DNA of 62,710 nt from Sulfitobacter sp. (lineage in GTDB: Bacteria; Pseudomonadota; Alphaproteobacteria; Rhodobacterales; Rhodobacteraceae), in assembly GCA_017854855.1 (NCBI GenBank), contig JAFMGZ010000019.1, positions 1 through 62,710 of the forward strand, in the 5' to 3' direction. A program made the position numbers and the translations under genes. Position 1 is the stretch's first letter. The number at the start of each line of letters is the position of its first letter. Under the pieces are notes generated by a model. That model saw nothing but the letters and a program-made list of their open reading frames with translations, searched no databases and was not told the DNA's origin. Shown here in pieces: positions 34,233 to 43,146 of this stretch.

Positions 34233-35537
34233 ATGAACCTGCTTTATGCCAATGATCGGCGGGGCGCATACCCGGACAGCTGGTATGCGGCCACCGCCAC
34301 GCCGCTTGAACGGTTTGAGCCGCTCAAGGGGGCGCAAAAGGCCGATGTCTGTATCATCGGCGGCGGCTACACCGGCCTCTCTGCGGCGCTGCACCTGGCT
34401 AAGGCAGGGCGCAGCGTCGTCCTGCTTGAGGCGCAGCGCGTGGGCTTTGGCGCTTCGGGGCGCAATGGCGGGCAATTGGGCAGCGGCCAAAGGGTTGAGC
34501 AAGACGCACTTGAGCGCATGCTGGGGCTGGATCAGGCCAAGCGGCTTTGGGCCTTGGGCGAAGAGGCCAAGACGCTGGTCAAAGGGTTGATTGCAGAACA
34601 TCAGATTGATTGCCATCTGAAACCCGGCGTGGCCTGGACCGCCTCGACCAAGGCGGATCTGGCCCATTTGCATGAATACGCCGATCATCTTCAAGACCGC
34701 TATGCCTATGACAAGGTTGAAAAGCTGGATCATGACGCGCTGCAATCGGTCTGCCCTTCACCCGATTATCTGGGCGGCGTGCTGGACATGGGTGCGGCAC
34801 ATCTTCATCCGCTGAACTACGCGTTGGGTCTGGCCCGTGCGGCACGGGACGCAGGCGTCCGTATTCACGAAAACAGCGCCGTGCATCACATCACTGAGGG
34901 CCAGCAGGCCAAGGTGCAGACCGATGCGGGCCATGTGACAGCCGATCATGTCATTCTGGGCTGCAACGGCTATCTGGGCGGGCTGAACCGCAAGGTCGCA
35001 GCACGGGTGATGCCGATCAACAATTTCATCGTCGCCACCGAACCCTTGGGCGACGGCATCAAAGACGTGCTGCCGCGCGATGTCGCCGTCGCCGACAGCC
35101 GCTTTGTCGTGAATTATTTTCGTCTGTCCCATGACGGTCGCCTGCTGTTTGGCGGTGGCGAAAGCTATGGCTATAAATTCCCCGCAGACATCGCCAGCAC
35201 AGTGCGCAAACCGATGTCCGTCATCTTTCCCCATCTCAAGGATGTGCGGATTGACTACGCCTGGGGCGGCACATTGGGCATCACTATGAAACGCCTGCCC
35301 TATCTGGCGCGGGTTGCACCCAATATCCTGTCGGCCTCTGGCTATTCGGGACACGGCGTCGGCACGGCAACCCATGCGGGATACCTGATGGCCAAGGCAG
35401 TTGAAGGACAGACCGACGGATTTGACACCATGGCCGCCATACCAACCCTGCCCTTTCCGGGCGGGGCGGCATTTCGGAACCCCCTGCTGGTGCTTGCCAT
35501 GACATGGTATGCCATGCGCGACCGTCTGGGTATCTGA
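34233..35537 (+). CDS. puuB: Gamma-glutamylputrescine oxidoreductase-like FAD enzyme
   Basis: The 434-residue DAO-family flavoenzyme has IIGGGYTGLSAALHL near residues 45-60, VLLEAQRVGFGASGRNGGQL and the C-terminal SGYSGHGVGTATHAG. The N-terminus (YPDSWYAATA) matches the PuuB/OrdL subgroup, which oxidises gamma-glutamyl amines to the aldehyde. It closes the operon-like block of ligase, amidotransferase, ligase and oxidase, which would handle import, glutamylation and oxidation of a polyamine. No PuuC (aldehyde dehydrogenase) gene is in the window. Confidence 0.85.
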   Translation: MNLLYANDRRGAYPDSWYAATATPLERFEPLKGAQKADVCIIGGGYTGLSAALHLAKAGRSVVLLEAQRVGFGASGRNGGQLGSGQRVEQDALERMLGLDQAKRLWALGEEAKTLVKGLIAEHQIDCHLKPGVAWTASTKADLAHLHEYADHLQDRYAYDKVEKLDHDALQSVCPSPDYLGGVLDMGAAHLHPLNYALGLARAARDAGVRIHENSAVHHITEGQQAKVQTDAGHVTADHVILGCNGYLGGLNRKVAARVMPINNFIVATEPLGDGIKDVLPRDVAVADSRFVVNYFRLSHDGRLLFGGGESYGYKFPADIASTVRKPMSVIFPHLKDVRIDYAWGGTLGITMKRLPYLARVAPNILSASGYSGHGVGTATHAGYLMAKAVEGQTDGFDTMAAIPTLPFPGGAAFRNPLLVLAMTWYAMRDRLGI

Positions 35538-35543
35538 CGGCCG

Positions 35544-36098
35544 CTATTTCAGTTTGGACAGCTTGTCCTGAAGATCGGCCAGTTGACGTTTGATCGCGTC
35601 CAGATCTTCACCATTCTCCGGCTTTTTCTCAGACTCTGCCTTGGACTTGCCCGGCCCGCTGGCCCAACCACCGGTGATCGCCTTCATAAAGGCCTCTTGC
35701 TGCGCCTGCATTGCTTCCATGCCGGGCATTTTGGCGATCGGGTTGATAGAGGTCATGTTCTCTACCATCTTGGCCTGACCATCACGCAGCATGTCAAAGG
35801 AAGCCCGCAGGAACTGCGGCACGACAGATACGTTGCCGGACATATAGCTGCGCACCAGATCATTCAGCACATCCACCGGCAGCACGGATTCGCCCCTGCT
35901 TTCGTGTTCTGCAATGATTTGAAGCAGATATTGCCGGGTCAGGTCATCGCCCGACTTCAGATCAACGATCTGAACCTCACGTCCGTCGCGGATGAAACCG
36001 GCGATGTCTTCCAGTGTTACGTAATCGCTTGTCTCAGTATTATAGAGCCGCCGCGAGGCGTAACGTTTGATCAGCAATTGTTTGGCTTTTTCAGTCAC
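35544..36098 (-). CDS. phaR: Polyhydroxyalkanoate synthesis repressor PhaR
   Basis: The 184-residue regulator starts with the conserved DNA-binding block LLIKRYASRRLYNTETSDYV, then GREVQIVDLKSGDDLTRQYL and the PHB-accumulation region VLNDLVRSYMSGNVSVVPQFL. It represses phasin and its own gene and is released by binding PHA granules. The C-terminal tail (KSKAESEKKPENGED) is charged. A CTGC-N3-GCAG site lies just upstream, consistent with autoregulation. It is convergent with the oxidase gene, 6 bp apart. Confidence 0.95.
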   Translation of the reverse strand: MTEKAKQLLIKRYASRRLYNTETSDYVTLEDIAGFIRDGREVQIVDLKSGDDLTRQYLLQIIAEHESRGESVLPVDVLNDLVRSYMSGNVSVVPQFLRASFDMLRDGQAKMVENMTSINPIAKMPGMEAMQAQQEAFMKAITGGWASGPGKSKAESEKKPENGEDLDAIKRQLADLQDKLSKLK

Positions 36099-36119
36099 GA
36101 GGATCCTCCCGAAGACGTG

Positions 36120-36130
36120 CTGCGTTGCAG
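36120..36130. promoter_or_regulatory. PhaR-type site upstream of phaR (CTGC-GTT-GCAG)
   Basis: An exact CTGC-N3-GCAG inverted repeat 21 bp before the phaR start. TGC-rich repeats of this form are reported as PhaR targets in Paracoccus and Rhodobacter. It would allow PhaR to repress its own gene. Confidence 0.6.
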
Positions 36131-36249
36131 CTTATGCTCTTGAAGTGCAAAAAGAAAGCCTTCGCTGACGCGCAATGTCTTTGCAGCCGGTGTTATCCGT
36201 TCACGCAGAGGCATCGCACCGCGATTTCAGCCCCTTCCGGGGGCATGCA

Positions 36250-36281
36250 CAAAACAAAAGGCGGGCTCCAAAGAGCCCGCC
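36250..36281 (-). terminator. Terminator of the phasin gene
   Basis: Perfect 9-bp stem GGCGGGCTC / GAGCCCGCC with a 4-nt loop at 36260-36281. Read on the minus strand it is followed by TTTTGTTTTG, a typical Rho-independent signal 56 bp after the phasin stop. Confidence 0.88.
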
Positions 36282-36337
36282 TCTTTCTCGTACCCCTCAG
36301 GGAGAGGGTTGTCCGAGAATAAAACCGAGGGAACGGT

Positions 36338-36781
36338 TTATTTCGCTGTCGCTTTTTTCGCAGCAGCCTGAACGTCGGAAGATGCTTTTTTCACAGCAGC
36401 TGTGGTCTCTTCCTGCATGTCTTTGCCGGCAGCCATCATCAGCTCAACTGTGTCCATCTGGACTTTCTTGGCGATCTCAGCAAAAGCGGCCATGTGCTCG
36501 GACGCTGTTTCAGCATAGGCAGAAGCGAAATCTGTCATTGCTTTTGCGTAGTCAGCTGGCTCGGCTTTGGCTTTGGACAGCTCGGCCATCTTTGTCAGTG
36601 TTTCTTTTGTCCACTTGGAAGAAATCTCTGTGGATTTCTCAACAGCGTTCAGCGCTACGCCGGACAGTTTCTCGTTCAGGGTGGCGGTTGTTTTGAACGC
36701 GCCTTCCATTGCAGAGTTGTCAATTGGGAATGCGCCCATAACGTCTTTGAACATGGCGGTCATATCTGGTGTCTTTGTCAT
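36338..36781 (-). CDS. phaP: Phasin (PHA granule-associated protein)
   Basis: The 147-residue all-helical amphipathic protein (AMTDFASAYAETASEHMAAF, MAAGKDMQEETTAAVKKA) ends in an Ala/Lys-rich tail (AAAKKATAK). This is the Phasin_2 pattern; such proteins coat PHA granules and control their size. It has its own promoter region with two PhaR-type sites and a strong terminator, as expected of a highly expressed, PhaR-regulated phasin. Codon use is visibly more biased than in its neighbours. Confidence 0.93.
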   Translation of the reverse strand: MTKTPDMTAMFKDVMGAFPIDNSAMEGAFKTTATLNEKLSGVALNAVEKSTEISSKWTKETLTKMAELSKAKAEPADYAKAMTDFASAYAETASEHMAAFAEIAKKVQMDTVELMMAAGKDMQEETTAAVKKASSDVQAAAKKATAK

Positions 36782-36848
36782 CGCGAATTTTCCTTATTGG
36801 CTTTGTCCGGGTCTATCCCGCACACTTCGTGGTATGACAATGATCTAC

Positions 36849-36892
36849 ATGCTGCAGCGCGGCATTTCAAGTATTATTCTGCGCTGCAGCAT
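36849..36892. promoter_or_regulatory. Paired PhaR-type sites upstream of the phasin gene
   Basis: A perfect 12-bp inverted repeat, ATGCTGCAGCGC (36849-36860) and GCGCTGCAGCAT (36881-36892), is separated by 20 bp. The right arm includes an exact CTGC-GCT-GCAG (36879-36889); the left contains a CTGC-AGC-GCGG near-match. The pair sits 68-111 bp before the phasin start and probably binds two PhaR dimers. Confidence 0.65.
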
Positions 36893-36925
36893 AAAAAGTT
36901 TACCCTAGGTAAAAGGCGATATAAA

Positions 36926-38731
36926 TCAGCTGTTTGCCTTTTTCGACACATATTCACCGGGGGCATCCCCCAGGACAGTTGCACCATTTTCACCCGGATG
37001 ACGGGCAGGAATCATCTCACCCGATCGCTTTTCAAGCCATTTGTTCCAGCGCGGCCACCATGAGCCTTCGGTGAACTGTGCCCCTTCCAGCCAGGCCTCA
37101 TGATCCAACGTCAGGTCGTCATTGGTATAGTGACCGTATTTCCCCTTGGACGGCGGGTTCACGATACCGGCGATATGGCCTGACTGCGTCATGATAAACG
37201 TCTTGTCTTTTGACCCCATCATCTGAATGCCACGATAGCTGTCTTTCCATGGCGCGATATGGTCCGTCTCACAGGCAATGGCGCAGATCGGCACATCCAC
37301 TTCGTCCAACACCAGGTGGTGCCCCAGCATGTCATATCCGCCATCGGCCAATTTATTGCCCTGACACAGGCCCCGCAGATATTGCATTGCCATCTTGGCC
37401 GGCAGGTTCGCCCCGTCCCCGTTCCAGTACAGCAGGTCAAAGGCAGGCGGCGTTTCCCCCATCATGTAGCTTTTGACGGCCGGGCCATAGACCAGATCAT
37501 TTGACCGCAGGAACGAAAAGGTGCGTGCCATGATAATAGAGGGCAAGATGCCTTTGTCTTCTGTCTCTGCCTCGATTCCGTCGATGAAATCATCTGTCAG
37601 GAACGGCTGGAATTCACCCTGGTCAGAGAAATCTGTCAGCGCGGTGAAAAAGGTCGCGGAATTGACAGAAGCATCACCGCGCTGCTTGAGCAGCGACAGG
37701 GTCAGCGACAATGTCGTGCCCGCAATGCAATAGCCCACAGCGTTGATCTTGTCTTCCTTGGTGATGGCCTTCACCTCGCGAATGGCTTCCAGATAACCAT
37801 CCTTGACGTAGTCATCCATACCCACATCGCGGTAGGTCTGATCCGGGTTGACCCATGACACCATGAACAAGGTATAGCCCTGATCCACGATCCATTTGAC
37901 CAATGAGTTCTGGGCTTTGAGGTCCAGAATATAGAATTTGTTGATCCATGGCGGAAACACCAACAGCGGTGTTTTATGCACGTCCTTGGTGGTCGGCGCG
38001 TATTGGATCAATTCAAACATCCGGTTGCGGAACACCACCTTGCCCGGCGTTGTCGCAATATTTTCACCCAGTTTGAATGCCTTTTCATCCGCCAATCGAA
38101 CGATCAATTCGCCGTTATTGGCCTCCAGATCAGAGATCAGATTTTCCAATCCCTTGACCAGGCTTTCGCCTTCGGTTTCGATCGCGCGCTGCAATGCGTC
38201 GGGGTTGGTTGCCAGGAAATTCGTGGGCGACAGCAGGTCAATGATTTGCCGGCTGAAATAGGCCAGACGCTTTTTCTCATGCGGGGCCATATCGGTAATG
38301 TCATCAACCGCTTGGCTCAGTGCTTGCGCGTTGATCAGATATTGCTGTTTCACGAAATTGAAATAGGGATGGGTTTCCCACAGCGGGTTGGCAAAACGGC
38401 GGTCCTTGCCGGTGCGGTCCTGGGGGGCTGCGAACTGTCCTTTTGCCAAGGCCTGCTGCGCTTCCATGAAATGGGTCACGGTCTGCGTCCAATATCCCAT
38501 CTGATGTTCCATCAATTTGGCAGGGTTATTGATCGCTTCTGTGAAATAGGATTGGGCCGCTTTCGCAAACAACTCTTGATTCGGACCATCAAGGGCCTGC
38601 TGATGCGTCTGCCGGTTTGACATAACTTTGCTCAAACGTTCCGTAAGCTCTTCAACCTTATGGAGATTTTCGGACATGCGAGTCATCGCGGCATTTTTCG
38701 TCGCGTCATCGCCCGTTGTTTCAGTTGTCAT
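36926..38731 (-). CDS. phaC: Class I poly(3-hydroxyalkanoate) synthase
   Basis: The 601 residues, the usual class I length, contain an N-terminal helical region, the PhaC domain (PWINKFYILDLKAQNSLVKW) and the lipase-like box GYCIAG with nucleophile Cys335. The catalytic Asp lies in CETDHIAPWKDS and the His in SGHIAGIVNPP. It polymerises (R)-3-hydroxyacyl-CoA on granules in the cytosol. It is divergent from the depolymerase phaZ over a 103-bp gap. A GCAG half-site there is the only hint of PhaR control. Confidence 0.97.
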   Translation of the reverse strand: MTTETTGDDATKNAAMTRMSENLHKVEELTERLSKVMSNRQTHQQALDGPNQELFAKAAQSYFTEAINNPAKLMEHQMGYWTQTVTHFMEAQQALAKGQFAAPQDRTGKDRRFANPLWETHPYFNFVKQQYLINAQALSQAVDDITDMAPHEKKRLAYFSRQIIDLLSPTNFLATNPDALQRAIETEGESLVKGLENLISDLEANNGELIVRLADEKAFKLGENIATTPGKVVFRNRMFELIQYAPTTKDVHKTPLLVFPPWINKFYILDLKAQNSLVKWIVDQGYTLFMVSWVNPDQTYRDVGMDDYVKDGYLEAIREVKAITKEDKINAVGYCIAGTTLSLTLSLLKQRGDASVNSATFFTALTDFSDQGEFQPFLTDDFIDGIEAETEDKGILPSIIMARTFSFLRSNDLVYGPAVKSYMMGETPPAFDLLYWNGDGANLPAKMAMQYLRGLCQGNKLADGGYDMLGHHLVLDEVDVPICAIACETDHIAPWKDSYRGIQMMGSKDKTFIMTQSGHIAGIVNPPSKGKYGHYTNDDLTLDHEAWLEGAQFTEGSWWPRWNKWLEKRSGEMIPARHPGENGATVLGDAPGEYVSKKANS

Positions 38732-38834
38732 CTTAACCTTTTACTCCTATCTTCGCACTTGCAGCATAACGTCGCCCTTTTCAGGGGCAGGAGCGACGGT
38801 ATGCCCGAATCGGGCCTATAAAAGGAAACCCCAG

Positions 38835-40115
38835 ATGCGCTATATGGCAACATACGACCTTATGGAAACCGTAAGGAATACCAACCAGTGGCTTGGTGCC
38901 TCCGCACTCGCTATGGCATCCTACCCTGCTTTTTCAATTATTCCAAACCCCGCAATCGCGTGGATGGCAGCATGGGGCGAAGTGACCGAACGGACCTTCT
39001 CTCGCATGGTTGTGAAACCTGACTGGAACATCCCCAACTTCGTCGGCTCTAACGGTCAAGACCGCATCGTGGTCCAAGAGGTCGTCATCAACCGCGACTT
39101 TGGCGATCTGCTGCATTTCCGCGTTCAGGGCCGCACGACGCCCAAACGCAAGGTCCTGTTGGTCGCACCCATGTCAGGTCACTATGCAACGCTGCTGCGG
39201 TCAACCGTGATCAGCCTGATCCCCGATTGCGACCTCTATATCACAGACTGGCACAACGCCCGCGACATTCCGGTCAGCGCAGGCAAGTTCGACGTTGAGG
39301 ATTATACCCTCTACCTCGTTGATTTCATGAAAGAGCTGGGGCCAAACACACATGTAATCGCCGTGTGCCAACCTGCCCCGCTGGCACTTGCCGCGACGGC
39401 CTATCTGGCCGAAGAAGACCCAGAGGCGCAGCCGCGCTCCTTGACACTGATCGGTGGTCCGATCGACCCCAGCGCCGCGCCGACAGATGTGACCGATTTT
39501 GGCCATTCCGTGACCATGGGCCAGCTGGAAGAAATGATGATCCAGCGTGTCGGCTTCAAACACGCAGGCGTCGGGCGCATGGTCTATCCGGGCCTGTTGC
39601 AGCTGAATTCCTTCATCTCGATGAACGCAGAGACGCATTACAAGGCCTTCCAGGATCAAATCGCCCGCGTGGCCAAAGGCGACGCGCATGACCATGACAA
39701 GCACAACAAATTCTACGACGAATATCTTGCCGTAATGGACATGCCTGCGGAATTCTACCTTTCCACAGTCGACCGGATCTTCAAGACCGGCGAGATCGCC
39801 AAGAACGAATTCTCGGTCAAGGGCAAACCCGTAGACATCGGCAAGATCACCACCGTGGCGGTGAAAACCGTCGAAGGGACCAAGGACGATATCTCGGCTC
39901 CTGGACAGTGTATCGCGGCATTGGCGCTGTTGACGGGCCTGCCCGACGACAAGAAAGCCAGCCATCTGGAAGAAGGCGCAGGCCATTACGGCATCTTTGC
40001 CGGCAACAGCTGGCGTCACAACATCAGGCCGCTTGTGCTTGATTTCATTGATGCAAATGACGAAGGCACGCCGCCACCCAGCCGCAAGCCTGCCAACAAC
40101 AACAAAGCCGCCTGA
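38835..40115 (+). CDS. phaZ: Intracellular PHA depolymerase
   Basis: The 426 residues start MRYMATYDLMETVRNTNQWL, as in roseobacter and Rhodobacter PhaZ proteins. They have DWHNARDIPVSAGKFDVEDY and the lipase-like box AVCQPAP with nucleophile Cys178, the cysteine-type site of PhaZ1 depolymerases. It breaks down stored polymer from native granules. The ATG at 38835 is preferred because AAAGGA precedes it; an upstream in-frame extension overlaps phaC. It is divergent from phaC. Confidence 0.96.
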   Translation: MRYMATYDLMETVRNTNQWLGASALAMASYPAFSIIPNPAIAWMAAWGEVTERTFSRMVVKPDWNIPNFVGSNGQDRIVVQEVVINRDFGDLLHFRVQGRTTPKRKVLLVAPMSGHYATLLRSTVISLIPDCDLYITDWHNARDIPVSAGKFDVEDYTLYLVDFMKELGPNTHVIAVCQPAPLALAATAYLAEEDPEAQPRSLTLIGGPIDPSAAPTDVTDFGHSVTMGQLEEMMIQRVGFKHAGVGRMVYPGLLQLNSFISMNAETHYKAFQDQIARVAKGDAHDHDKHNKFYDEYLAVMDMPAEFYLSTVDRIFKTGEIAKNEFSVKGKPVDIGKITTVAVKTVEGTKDDISAPGQCIAALALLTGLPDDKKASHLEEGAGHYGIFAGNSWRHNIRPLVLDFIDANDEGTPPPSRKPANNNKAA

Positions 40116-40118
40116 TCC

Positions 40119-40694
40119 ATGCCGACGCTGCCCTTTGCCTGCCATTGCGGCACGGTGCAGGGCAGCGTTTCGGCGGCCACACCACAGGGCGGAAACAGAG
40201 TCGTCTGTTTCTGCCAGTCGTGCCGCGCAGGGGCGCTCTACTGCGGGGCGGATGACCCCAAATCGGACGGCGTGGACCTGTTTCAGGTCATGTCGCACCA
40301 GATCACGATCACCGCAGGGCACGACCAGTTGCACCCCTTCTCATTTGGCCCCAGAAACCTGTTGCGTTGGAAGGCCTGCTGCTGCGGCGTGCAGATGTTT
40401 TCAACTCCGCGGTCACCCAAGATGGCGCTTGTCGGGCTGGTCACAGCGCGGCTTGCGGATGCAGGGCCCATCGGTGCGGTCAAATCCCGTGCATTCGTGC
40501 CCAAGGGGGGTGGAAAAACCGCCCATGAAAACCTCCCCGCGCTTATCAAGGTCGCAGGCCGCATGTTGCTGACACGCATGGCGGGCCGATGGCAGGAGAC
40601 GCCGCTGTTCGACACCGAAACCCTGCAGCCAATCGCTGCCGTCACCCTAATCTCAAGGCAAGAGCGTCAGGCCATCCTCGCACAGGCACGTTGA
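40119..40694 (+). CDS. GFA/DUF6151-like zinc protein
   Basis: The 191 residues contain CHCGTVQG and VVCFCQSCRAGA, a Cys pattern like the zinc sites of the glutathione-dependent formaldehyde-activating (GFA) family, and a second cluster KACCCGVQMF. DUF6151 proteins share this layout. Activity on formaldehyde adducts is not established. The gene starts 4 bp after phaZ and may be co-transcribed, with no obvious functional link. Confidence 0.8.
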   Translation: MPTLPFACHCGTVQGSVSAATPQGGNRVVCFCQSCRAGALYCGADDPKSDGVDLFQVMSHQITITAGHDQLHPFSFGPRNLLRWKACCCGVQMFSTPRSPKMALVGLVTARLADAGPIGAVKSRAFVPKGGGKTAHENLPALIKVAGRMLLTRMAGRWQETPLFDTETLQPIAAVTLISRQERQAILAQAR

Positions 40695-40743
40695 CCGGCA
40701 CGCATCAGCCCGCAACCAGTGGCACAGGCAATCCGCAAACGCC

Positions 40744-41454
40744 TTATTGCAGGACCAGCGGTTGCTGCATCCAGGTCCTCAGGGCGGATGTAGTGACGGC
40801 AGGCTGCTCCAGCGTGGGCATGTAACCGGCCTGTTCCACCACGACCAATTTGGCATAGGGGATCAATTCCGCCATGAAACTATGCCGCTTTACGGTGAAC
40901 AATTCGTCATGCTCCCCGCACAGCACCAGGGCGGGCGCACGGCACCGGCGCAAGATACCCTGCTGGTCGCGCCGCCGCTGCAGGGCGCGGTTTTGGCGGA
41001 TATAAACCTCTGATCCCAGGGCATCGGCCATATCCATCGCCAGCTCCATAACCTGTGCACATTGTGGACCGGGCGCAAAATAGCTGGACTTCATTTCTTC
41101 GCGCATCACTTCGGCCAACCGACCAGAGCGTACTTTTACGATCTTGGGTTCGCGGTTGGCGGCATCCCCCGGCGTATCGGCCAGCGGGGATGTATCAAGC
41201 AGCGCAATACGCGTGACCCGGTCAGGGGCGCGGCGCAGGATTTCCATCGCAACCATGCCCCCCATCCCTGCCCCCGCCAAGGCAAAACGCGCAGGCAACA
41301 TATGCAGCAGACCAGAGGCAATTTCCTCAATCCGTTCGCCTTGGGTGATAGGGGCCACCATCACGGCCATTTCGGCCGACAGCTCTGCGATCTGCGGCCC
41401 AAACAGGCGCGCATCGCACATCATGCCCGGCAACAACACCAGCGGTTCAGCCAT
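40744..41454 (-). CDS. Alpha/beta-fold hydrolase
   Basis: About 236 residues with LVLLPGMMCDARLF (oxyanion strand), the nucleophile elbow AGAGMGGMVA, LVLCGEHDELF with the acidic residue and a short C-terminal His region. The elbow reads GAGMGG with Gly where the nucleophile Ser is expected (GxSxG), so the catalytic Ser may be lacking. Start at 41454 is chosen by spacing from AAGG; ATG 41460 and GTG 41457 are alternatives. The substrate is unknown. Confidence 0.75.
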   Translation of the reverse strand: MAEPLVLLPGMMCDARLFGPQIAELSAEMAVMVAPITQGERIEEIASGLLHMLPARFALAGAGMGGMVAMEILRRAPDRVTRIALLDTSPLADTPGDAANREPKIVKVRSGRLAEVMREEMKSSYFAPGPQCAQVMELAMDMADALGSEVYIRQNRALQRRRDQQGILRRCRAPALVLCGEHDELFTVKRHSFMAELIPYAKLVVVEQAGYMPTLEQPAVTTSALRTWMQQPLVLQ

Positions 41455-41675
41455 CACCATAAACCTTGCTCACTACTCCAAAAATTCGAACCTGATCCAG
41501 GCCCGGGAACACACAACCCTAAGGGAACATAGCCCGTCATTGCCCCACCTCTCAAGCCCAGAACGACAGCTGCGACCATATCGAAACACCGCGCATCGCG
41601 AACCCTGGGGGCCCGGTTGCAGCGCAGCGCGGGCGGCGTGCCCTGGCCCAGAGCGCCAGCCCCAGACCACCAGCC

Positions 41676-42458
41676 CTAAACCGCGAAAGCTGCCGCGCTG
41701 TGTTTCAGCTCATGCGCCGCCAGAACCTCTTCCAATGCCCCCAGGATCAGGCCAAGGCATGGGCCGTCGGAAAACCGGTGATCTGCGTCCTTGACCAGCT
41801 TGAGCTGCATGTCCGGACCGGTGGCATGCTCCAGCAGCTTCACAGCCGTTTCCACGCTGACTGCCGTGTCCGCCGTACCTTGCAGAAACCGGACCGGAAA
41901 CGGCAGATCAAGCGGGCTGCGCAACACCAGCTGGTTGCGCCCGTCTTCGATCATCCGCTTGGTGATCACATAGGGTTCCATGTAATCTGACGGCAGCTCA
42001 ACCTGCCCGCTTTGCTCCAGCTTTTGCCACTGCTCGGGGGTGAAACTGGCCGCATAGCCGTCTTCGGTAAAATCAGGGGCCGCCGCGATTGTGACCAATC
42101 CGGCCAGCCGCTGTGGCTGCGCGCGGGCCAGCAACAGCGCCTGCCAGCCCCCCATGGAAGAGCCGACAGGGATGATCGGCCCCTGTGTCAGCGCGGCAAT
42201 GGCAGCAGCGGTATCCGCCGCCCAGTCGCCGATGCACCCGTCGGTGAATGCCCCCGATGATTCCCCATGCCCGGAATAATCAAACCGCAAAAACGCACGG
42301 CCATTGCGCCGCGCCCATTCCTCAAGAAAGACCGCCTTGGTGCCTTCCATGTCGGATTTCAGCCCCCCCAGGAATACGATCCAGGGACCAGTCCCTTCGC
42401 TACGGTGATACGCCAGCCTGCGGCCTTGCGTTGTGTCCAGAAATGATGGCGCGCCCAT
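41676..42458 (-). CDS. Alpha/beta hydrolase (serine esterase/BAAT-like)
   Basis: The 260 residues have IVFLGGLKSDMEGTKA, FDYSGHGESSGAF, the nucleophile elbow VGSSMGGWQ (Ser in GSSMGG), FLQGTADTAVSVE (Asp) and VKDADHRFSD (His). This is a complete catalytic triad of the palmitoyl-thioesterase-like group; homologues are annotated as alpha/beta hydrolases or ABHD10-like. AAGGAGG precedes the ATG at 42458. The upstream 200 bp are intergenic. Confidence 0.88.
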   Translation of the reverse strand: MGAPSFLDTTQGRRLAYHRSEGTGPWIVFLGGLKSDMEGTKAVFLEEWARRNGRAFLRFDYSGHGESSGAFTDGCIGDWAADTAAAIAALTQGPIIPVGSSMGGWQALLLARAQPQRLAGLVTIAAAPDFTEDGYAASFTPEQWQKLEQSGQVELPSDYMEPYVITKRMIEDGRNQLVLRSPLDLPFPVRFLQGTADTAVSVETAVKLLEHATGPDMQLKLVKDADHRFSDGPCLGLILGALEEVLAAHELKHSAAAFAV

Positions 42459-42569
42459 GCGTCCTCCTTGGTTTATCCCATCATGCGGAGCATTGATGCA
42501 GGCTGCAACCGCCAGAATGAAGGCAGCGTCACATCGTGACACCGTTCAGACAGCGTTGCGCGGATCAAA

Positions 42570-42595
42570 AGGCAAAAACAGGGGCGCAGCCCCTG
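42570..42595 (-). terminator. Terminator of the small conserved gene at 42646
   Basis: Stem CAGGGGC / GCCCCTG with a GCA loop at 42579-42595; on the minus strand it is followed by a T-rich tract (TTTTTGCC), about 50 bp after the stop codon at 42646. Confidence 0.75.
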
Positions 42596-42645
42596 GCGGA
42601 CAAAGGCCACAGGACATCAGCTGCGCGACAAACCCAAAGGTGGGT

Positions 42646-42891
42646 TCAGCCGCCGACATAGACCTTGGATGAGGGACGGTAGAAAATCTTCTGATCGTGC
42701 AGACGACCCAAAAGCTCTTCGCCTTCGCGCTGGTCTTCTTCGATCACCCGGATTGATTCCATATCTGCCAGATCTTGATCGCTCAGCGCCCGGCGCATCC
42801 GGCACAATTCACGACCGCGCGCGCGCAGCGCCTCTTCGATCAGGTTCACGTCGTCGATGGAAAGCTTAAAGTTCCGATTATAGGACGGCAT
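42646..42891 (-). CDS. Small conserved helical protein
   Basis: The 81 residues (MPSYNRNFKLSIDDVNLIEE..., EEDQREGEELLGRLHDQKIF) are charged, helical and lack any signal peptide. The same compact protein is known to me from many roseobacters but has no assigned function. It has a clear terminator and an upstream region of 255 bp containing an AT-rich GTATA-N6-TATAC repeat near 42973-42988. It may be a regulator or adaptor. Confidence 0.7.
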   Translation of the reverse strand: MPSYNRNFKLSIDDVNLIEEALRARGRELCRMRRALSDQDLADMESIRVIEEDQREGEELLGRLHDQKIFYRPSSKVYVGG

Positions 42892-43146
42892 GGTGACTTC
42901 CTTGCGAAATGTGGCTGGTGACGGGTTTTAACCCCGTGAGTCGTAAATAAACCGTTATGCGTCGCAGTCAACGTATATGTATGTATACCGAACCCGGATC
43001 ACACATCATCTTCCACTTTTGGCAGGCCCATGGCGACACCACAGGCCAACCCCTGCCAGATATCAGGTTCCGCTTTTGTGACGTCTAACCCAAACGCCCA
43101 GGGTGCCCTGTTGGTTCCCCGGGGTCAGGTATTCGCGAAAAACGCT

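Noticed and set aside
36899..36913. TTTACC-CTA-GGTAAA inverted repeat between phaP promoter and phaC end
   Set aside because: A perfect 6-bp repeat but with no T-tract and no known PHA regulator motif; not supportable as a site or terminator.
42973..42988. GTATA-N6-TATAC inverted repeat before the small conserved gene
   Set aside because: The arms are only 5 bp of low-complexity TA steps, likely promoter-like sequence rather than a specific operator.
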